Shown here piece by piece: positions 6,261-9,206 of a stretch of DNA of 9,206 nucleotides. How positions within the stretch are numbered: position 1 is the stretch's first letter; each line of letters starts with the position of its first letter. The DNA is taken from positions 1-9,206 of the forward strand of contig JANOFE010000047.1 in assembly GCA_031413495.1 (NCBI GenBank). Reading direction: 5' to 3'. The notes under the pieces were generated by a model that had not been told where the DNA came from, ran no database searches, and saw only the letters and a list, made by a program, of their open reading frames with translations. The DNA is from JACMNW01 sp031413495 (GTDB lineage Bacteria > Pseudomonadota > Alphaproteobacteria > Rhodobacterales > Rhodobacteraceae). A program made the position numbers and the translations under genes.

Positions 6261-8441
6261 ATGTCTGACGCCCCATTGGTAGACCACGGTGCCGCCGAAG
6301 CGATTCTAAATGGCTCGCACGGTGATCCTTTTTCCGCGCTTGGTCTGCACAAGCGGGGCAAAGCTTGGGTCGTTACCGCCTTTGTGCCGGGGGCTGACCG
6401 GCTTTGGGTGCTGACCGGAAAGGCAGGCAAGGCGGAAGAAGCTGCACCCGTTGACGGCGCTGCGGGCCTTTTTGCCCTGCAACTTCCTAAAAAATCGGAC
6501 TACCGCCTGCGCGCATCCGGCCACGGTACGGAATGGGAATTTGAAGATCCGTTCCGTTTTGGCCCGGTGATGGGCGAGATGGACGAATATCTGCTGGGCG
6601 AGGGCACGCATAAACGCCTGTGGCAGGTGCTGGGCGCGCATTTGATCACCCATGAAGGCGTCGATGGAACGCATTTCGCCGTTTGGGCCCCGAATGCACA
6701 GCGGGTTTCCGTGGTGGGCGATTTCAACATCTGGGATGGCCGCCGCCACCCGATGCGCAGACGCGGGGCCACTGGGGTTTGGGAAACCTTCATTCCCGGC
6801 CTTGGCGACGGGGCGAGTTACAAATACGAAATTCGCGGCGCGCATGGCGAAATGATGCCGCTGAAGGCCGATCCTGTGGGGTTTGGGTCCGAACACCCGC
6901 CCGCAAACGCCTCCGTCGTGCGCAAGATCACCGGCGATTGGAATGATGCCAAATGGATGGCGCGGCGTGCCAAATCGCACACCGTTGATGCCCCAATTTC
7001 GGTTTACGAAGTGCATCTTGGCTCGTGGAGGCGTGCCGCTGACAACCGCATGCTCAGCTATACTGAGCTTGCCACCGAACTGGTCGATTACGTGGCCGAC
7101 ATGGGGTTCACCCATATCGAGCTGATGCCGATCTCTGAATTCCCGTTCGATGGATCATGGGGTTATCAACCCGTCGGCCTGTTTGCGCCCACCATCCGCC
7201 ACGGCACCCCGCCCGAATTTCGCGCCTTTATGGACGCGGCCCACGCCAAGGGCGTCGGCGTTCTGCTCGATTGGGTGCCGGGCCATTTCCCGACCGATGC
7301 GCATGGGCTTGGCCAGTTTGACGGAACACCGCTTTACGAACACCAAGACCCGCGCGAAGGCTTCCACCAAGATTGGAACACCCTGATCTTCAACTATGGC
7401 CGGGTCGAAGTTTCCAACCTGCTGACCTCTAACGCCCTCTATTGGCTAGAGGAATTCCACTTGGATGGCCTGCGCGTTGATGCTGTTGCCTCAATGCTTT
7501 ATCGCGACTACAGCCGCAAAGAAGGCCAATGGGTGCCCAACCGTGATGGCGGGCGCGAGAATTATGAGGCGATTGCCGTTCTGCAACGCATGAACATCAC
7601 CGCCTACGGCGAAGTGCCGGGTATCATGACCGTGGCCGAAGAAAGCACGGCCTTCCCCGGTGTGTCGCGTCCGGTCAACCACGGGGGCCTTGGCTTTGGC
7701 TTCAAGTGGAATATGGGCTGGATGAACGACACCCTGTCCTACATGCAAAAAGATCCGGTCCACCGCAAATACCACCACCATATGATGACCTTCGGCCTGC
7801 ATTACGCGTGGTCGGAAAATTACATCCTGCCGATCAGCCATGATGAAGTGGTGCATGGTAAAGGGTCCATGCTGGATAAAATGCCGGGGTCGGGGGCGGA
7901 AAAATTCGCAAACCTGCGGGCCTACTATGGCTTCATGTGGGCCCATCCCGGCAAGAAGCTGTTGTTCATGGGCCAGGAATTCGCCCAAGGTGCCGAATGG
8001 AACCACAACCACAGCCTTGATTGGCACCAGTTGGATGACCCCGCCCACCGCGGCGTGCAAAGCTTAGTGCGCGATCTGAACCGGGTTTACCGCGAAAACG
8101 CCGCCTTGCACGTGAATGACGCCCGGCCAGAGGGTTTTGCTTGGCTCGAGTCCAACGACGCCGAAGCCTCGGTCTACGCTTGGGTCCGCAAGGGCAATGC
8201 CAAAGACCCCGATGTGGTCGCCGTGGTCAACATGACGCCAGTTGACCGCCAGTACCGCATTGGCCTGCCATCAAGCGGCCATTGGGACGAGATTCTGAAC
8301 ACCGACGCCGCCATTTACGGTGGTGGCAACCGTGGCAATCTGGGCGGCGTGACTACGGAAAGCAAAGCGTGGCACGGCCAAAAGCAATCGGCGCTGATCG
8401 CCCTGCCGCCGTTGTCGGTCGTGTATTTGCGCAAAGCCTAA
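6261..8441 (+). CDS. glgB: 1,4-alpha-glucan branching enzyme
   Basis: GlgB cuts an alpha-1,4 chain and re-attaches the piece by an alpha-1,6 bond, making the branches of glycogen. At 726 residues it matches the E. coli-type GH13_9 enzyme. An N-terminal carbohydrate-binding part (about 15-110) is followed by a CBM48 domain (about 125-225, with VSVVGDFNIWDGRRHPMRRR) and the TIM-barrel. Catalytic motifs are complete: DWVPGHFPTDAH from D337, GLRVDAVASM with nucleophile D407, AEESTAFPGVSRP with acid/base E460, and ISHDEVVHGK with transition-state stabiliser D528. These are offset by exactly two residues from the E. coli numbering. A C-terminal beta domain ends PPLSVVYLRKA. GGAGG at 6251-6255 lies 5 bases before the ATG, and the 11-base gap after glgP shows they share a transcript. 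The GlgB start matches other family members in length. Confidence 0.98.
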   Translation: MSDAPLVDHGAAEAILNGSHGDPFSALGLHKRGKAWVVTAFVPGADRLWVLTGKAGKAEEAAPVDGAAGLFALQLPKKSDYRLRASGHGTEWEFEDPFRFGPVMGEMDEYLLGEGTHKRLWQVLGAHLITHEGVDGTHFAVWAPNAQRVSVVGDFNIWDGRRHPMRRRGATGVWETFIPGLGDGASYKYEIRGAHGEMMPLKADPVGFGSEHPPANASVVRKITGDWNDAKWMARRAKSHTVDAPISVYEVHLGSWRRAADNRMLSYTELATELVDYVADMGFTHIELMPISEFPFDGSWGYQPVGLFAPTIRHGTPPEFRAFMDAAHAKGVGVLLDWVPGHFPTDAHGLGQFDGTPLYEHQDPREGFHQDWNTLIFNYGRVEVSNLLTSNALYWLEEFHLDGLRVDAVASMLYRDYSRKEGQWVPNRDGGRENYEAIAVLQRMNITAYGEVPGIMTVAEESTAFPGVSRPVNHGGLGFGFKWNMGWMNDTLSYMQKDPVHRKYHHHMMTFGLHYAWSENYILPISHDEVVHGKGSMLDKMPGSGAEKFANLRAYYGFMWAHPGKKLLFMGQEFAQGAEWNHNHSLDWHQLDDPAHRGVQSLVRDLNRVYRENAALHVNDARPEGFAWLESNDAEASVYAWVRKGNAKDPDVVAVVNMTPVDRQYRIGLPSSGHWDEILNTDAAIYGGGNRGNLGGVTTESKAWHGQKQSALIALPPLSVVYLRKA

Positions 8442-8449
8442 AGACGAAG

Positions 8450-8470
8450 GCCCGGCGGGGGAGGCTGGGC
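8450..8470 (+). other. Intercistronic hairpin 1, glgB-glgC gap
   Basis: GCCCGGC (8450-8456) can pair with GCTGGGC (8464-8470), seven pairs with one G-U wobble and a 7-base purine loop. It begins 8 bases after the glgB stop. A T4 run occurs 9 bases after the stem, too far and too short for a strong terminator, so read-through into glgC is expected. Partial termination or protection of the glgPB message from 3' decay are possible roles. Confidence 0.4.
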
Positions 8471-8486
8471 TGAGGGAATTTTAAGC

Positions 8487-8500
8487 CGGGGGTACCCCCG
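8487..8500 (+). other. Intercistronic hairpin 2, just before the glgC ribosome binding site
   Basis: CGGGGGTACCCCCG is a perfect 14-base palindrome; as RNA it can form a five-pair GC stem with the loop GUAC, or as DNA a symmetric protein site. It ends 5 bases before the GGGAGGA ribosome binding site of glgC (8506-8512), so folding could affect ribosome access or serve as a processing site. Confidence 0.45.
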
Positions 8501-8516
8501 CATCAGGGAGGACGGA

Positions 8517-9206
8517 ATGCAACCAAGACCGAACGCGCGGCTTTCATCGCAGGCCATGGCCTTTGTGCTGGCCGGGGGGCGTGGCAGCCGCCTGAAGGAA
8601 CTGACCGACAGACGCGCCAAACCGGCGGTGTATTTCGGCGGCAAAACCCGGATCATCGACTTTGCTTTGTCAAACGCGCTGAATTCCGGCATCCGAAAAA
8701 TGGCAATTGCGACGCAGTACAAAGCCCATTCCTTGATCCGGCATTGCCAACGCGGCTGGTCGTTCTTTCGGGCAGAACGCAACGAATATCTGGATATTCT
8801 GCCCGCCTCGCAGCGCGTCAGCGAAAACAAATGGTATCTGGGTACAGCCGATGCGGTTACGCAGAACATTGATATCGTTGACAGCTACGGCATCAAATAC
8901 GCGGTAATCCTTGCGGGCGATCACATCTACAAGATGGATTACGAAGTGATGTTGCGCCAGCATGTGGACAGCAACGCTGATGTGACCATCGGCTGTCTGA
9001 CCGTGCCGCGCATGGAAGCGGTGGCCTTTGGCGTCATGCATGTCGACAAAAACATGCGCATCACAGATTTTCTGGAAAAGCCCAAAGACCCGCCAAGTAT
9101 TCCCGGTGATCCCGACCATGCACTGGCCTCGATGGGGATCTATATCTTCAACTGGGCCTTCCTGCGAGATCTCTTGATCAAGGACGCCGAAGACCCCAGC
9201 AGTAGC
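8517..9206 (+). CDS. glgC: Glucose-1-phosphate adenylyltransferase (ADP-glucose pyrophosphorylase), partial
   Basis: GlgC makes ADP-glucose and pyrophosphate from ATP and glucose-1-phosphate, the committed and allosterically controlled step of glycogen synthesis. The first 230 codons are present, about half of the usual 420 or so; the window ends in frame. The nucleotide-binding loop is LAGGRGSRLKELTDRRAKPA at 18-37. It is followed by RIIDFALSN, QRGWSFF, WYLGTADAVTQN, the catalytic aspartate D135 in AGDHIYKMDY, and the glucose-1-phosphate lysine K188 in FLEKPKDPP. D135 and K188 fit E. coli D142 and K195 with one constant offset. The start is firm: GGGAGGA lies 4 bases before ATG 8517, and a second in-frame ATG at codon 14 has no such site. 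The gene follows glgB by 75 bases containing two hairpins. Related alphaproteobacterial enzymes are activated by fructose-6-phosphate and pyruvate; the sequence here cannot confirm this. Confidence 0.97.
   Translation, partial: MQPRPNARLSSQAMAFVLAGGRGSRLKELTDRRAKPAVYFGGKTRIIDFALSNALNSGIRKMAIATQYKAHSLIRHCQRGWSFFRAERNEYLDILPASQRVSENKWYLGTADAVTQNIDIVDSYGIKYAVILAGDHIYKMDYEVMLRQHVDSNADVTIGCLTVPRMEAVAFGVMHVDKNMRITDFLEKPKDPPSIPGDPDHALASMGIYIFNWAFLRDLLIKDAEDPSSS

Noticed and set aside
6306..7115. A 269-codon minus-strand frame opposite the 5' part of glgB, and a similar one at 7491-8060.
   Set aside because: Both are fully covered by glgB with its complete catalytic motifs; the translations match no family and lack a ribosome binding site of note.
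8438..8869. A minus-strand frame over the glgB-glgC gap and the start of glgC.
   Set aside because: It overlaps the well supported glgC start and the two hairpins and has no recognisable domain.

Overview
The window looks like a chromosomal segment of an alphaproteobacterium, most likely a member of the Rhodobacterales (Roseobacter/Rhodobacter group). This is an inference: base composition is moderately GC-rich, the proteins read like those of that group from memory, and an ABC-F gene beside ndk and a glgP-glgB-glgC order fit it. No database search was possible. All genes with a recognised family are ordinary chromosomal housekeeping or storage genes; I see no insertion sequence, phage gene, CRISPR array, tRNA or rRNA.

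Left part (1-2189, minus strand): an ABC-F ATPase gene is followed, with a one-base TGATG stop/start overlap, by the start of a MarC-family membrane protein gene that runs off the window edge. After about 89 codons the MarC-like sequence changes abruptly, still in frame, into something resembling a PEP-CTERM/VPLPA-type sorting tail. This is the oddest thing in the window, and it is either a real fusion or a chimeric contig end. A 139-bp divergent intergenic region separates these genes from ndk (2329-2751, plus).

Middle (2752-3855): two back-to-back hairpins lie between ndk and a convergent gene for a stand-alone TfoX C-terminal-domain protein. Upstream of that, on the same strand, is a 42-codon Gln/Pro/Thr-rich small ORF with a good ribosome binding site. 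A non-coding stretch of about 490 bp then separates this minus-strand pair from the glycogen genes. It holds a perfect DnaA-box consensus, a LacI-family-type palindrome over a candidate -35 element, and a GC-rich hairpin just before the glgP start.

Right part (3856-9206, plus): a glycogen operon, glgP (glycogen phosphorylase), glgB (branching enzyme) and the first 230 codons of glgC (ADP-glucose pyrophosphorylase, cut by the window end). glgC makes ADP-glucose, a glycogen synthase (probably glgA, beyond the window) would polymerise it, GlgB adds alpha-1,6 branches and GlgP releases glucose-1-phosphate from chain ends. Synthesis and breakdown are thus encoded together. Two GC-rich hairpins in the glgB-glgC gap could set the relative expression of the genes.

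Overall this is mostly an ordinary region. I did not find a convincing undescribed system; the items worth a second look are the MarC/sorting-tail junction, the small ORF and the regulatory DNA before glgP.
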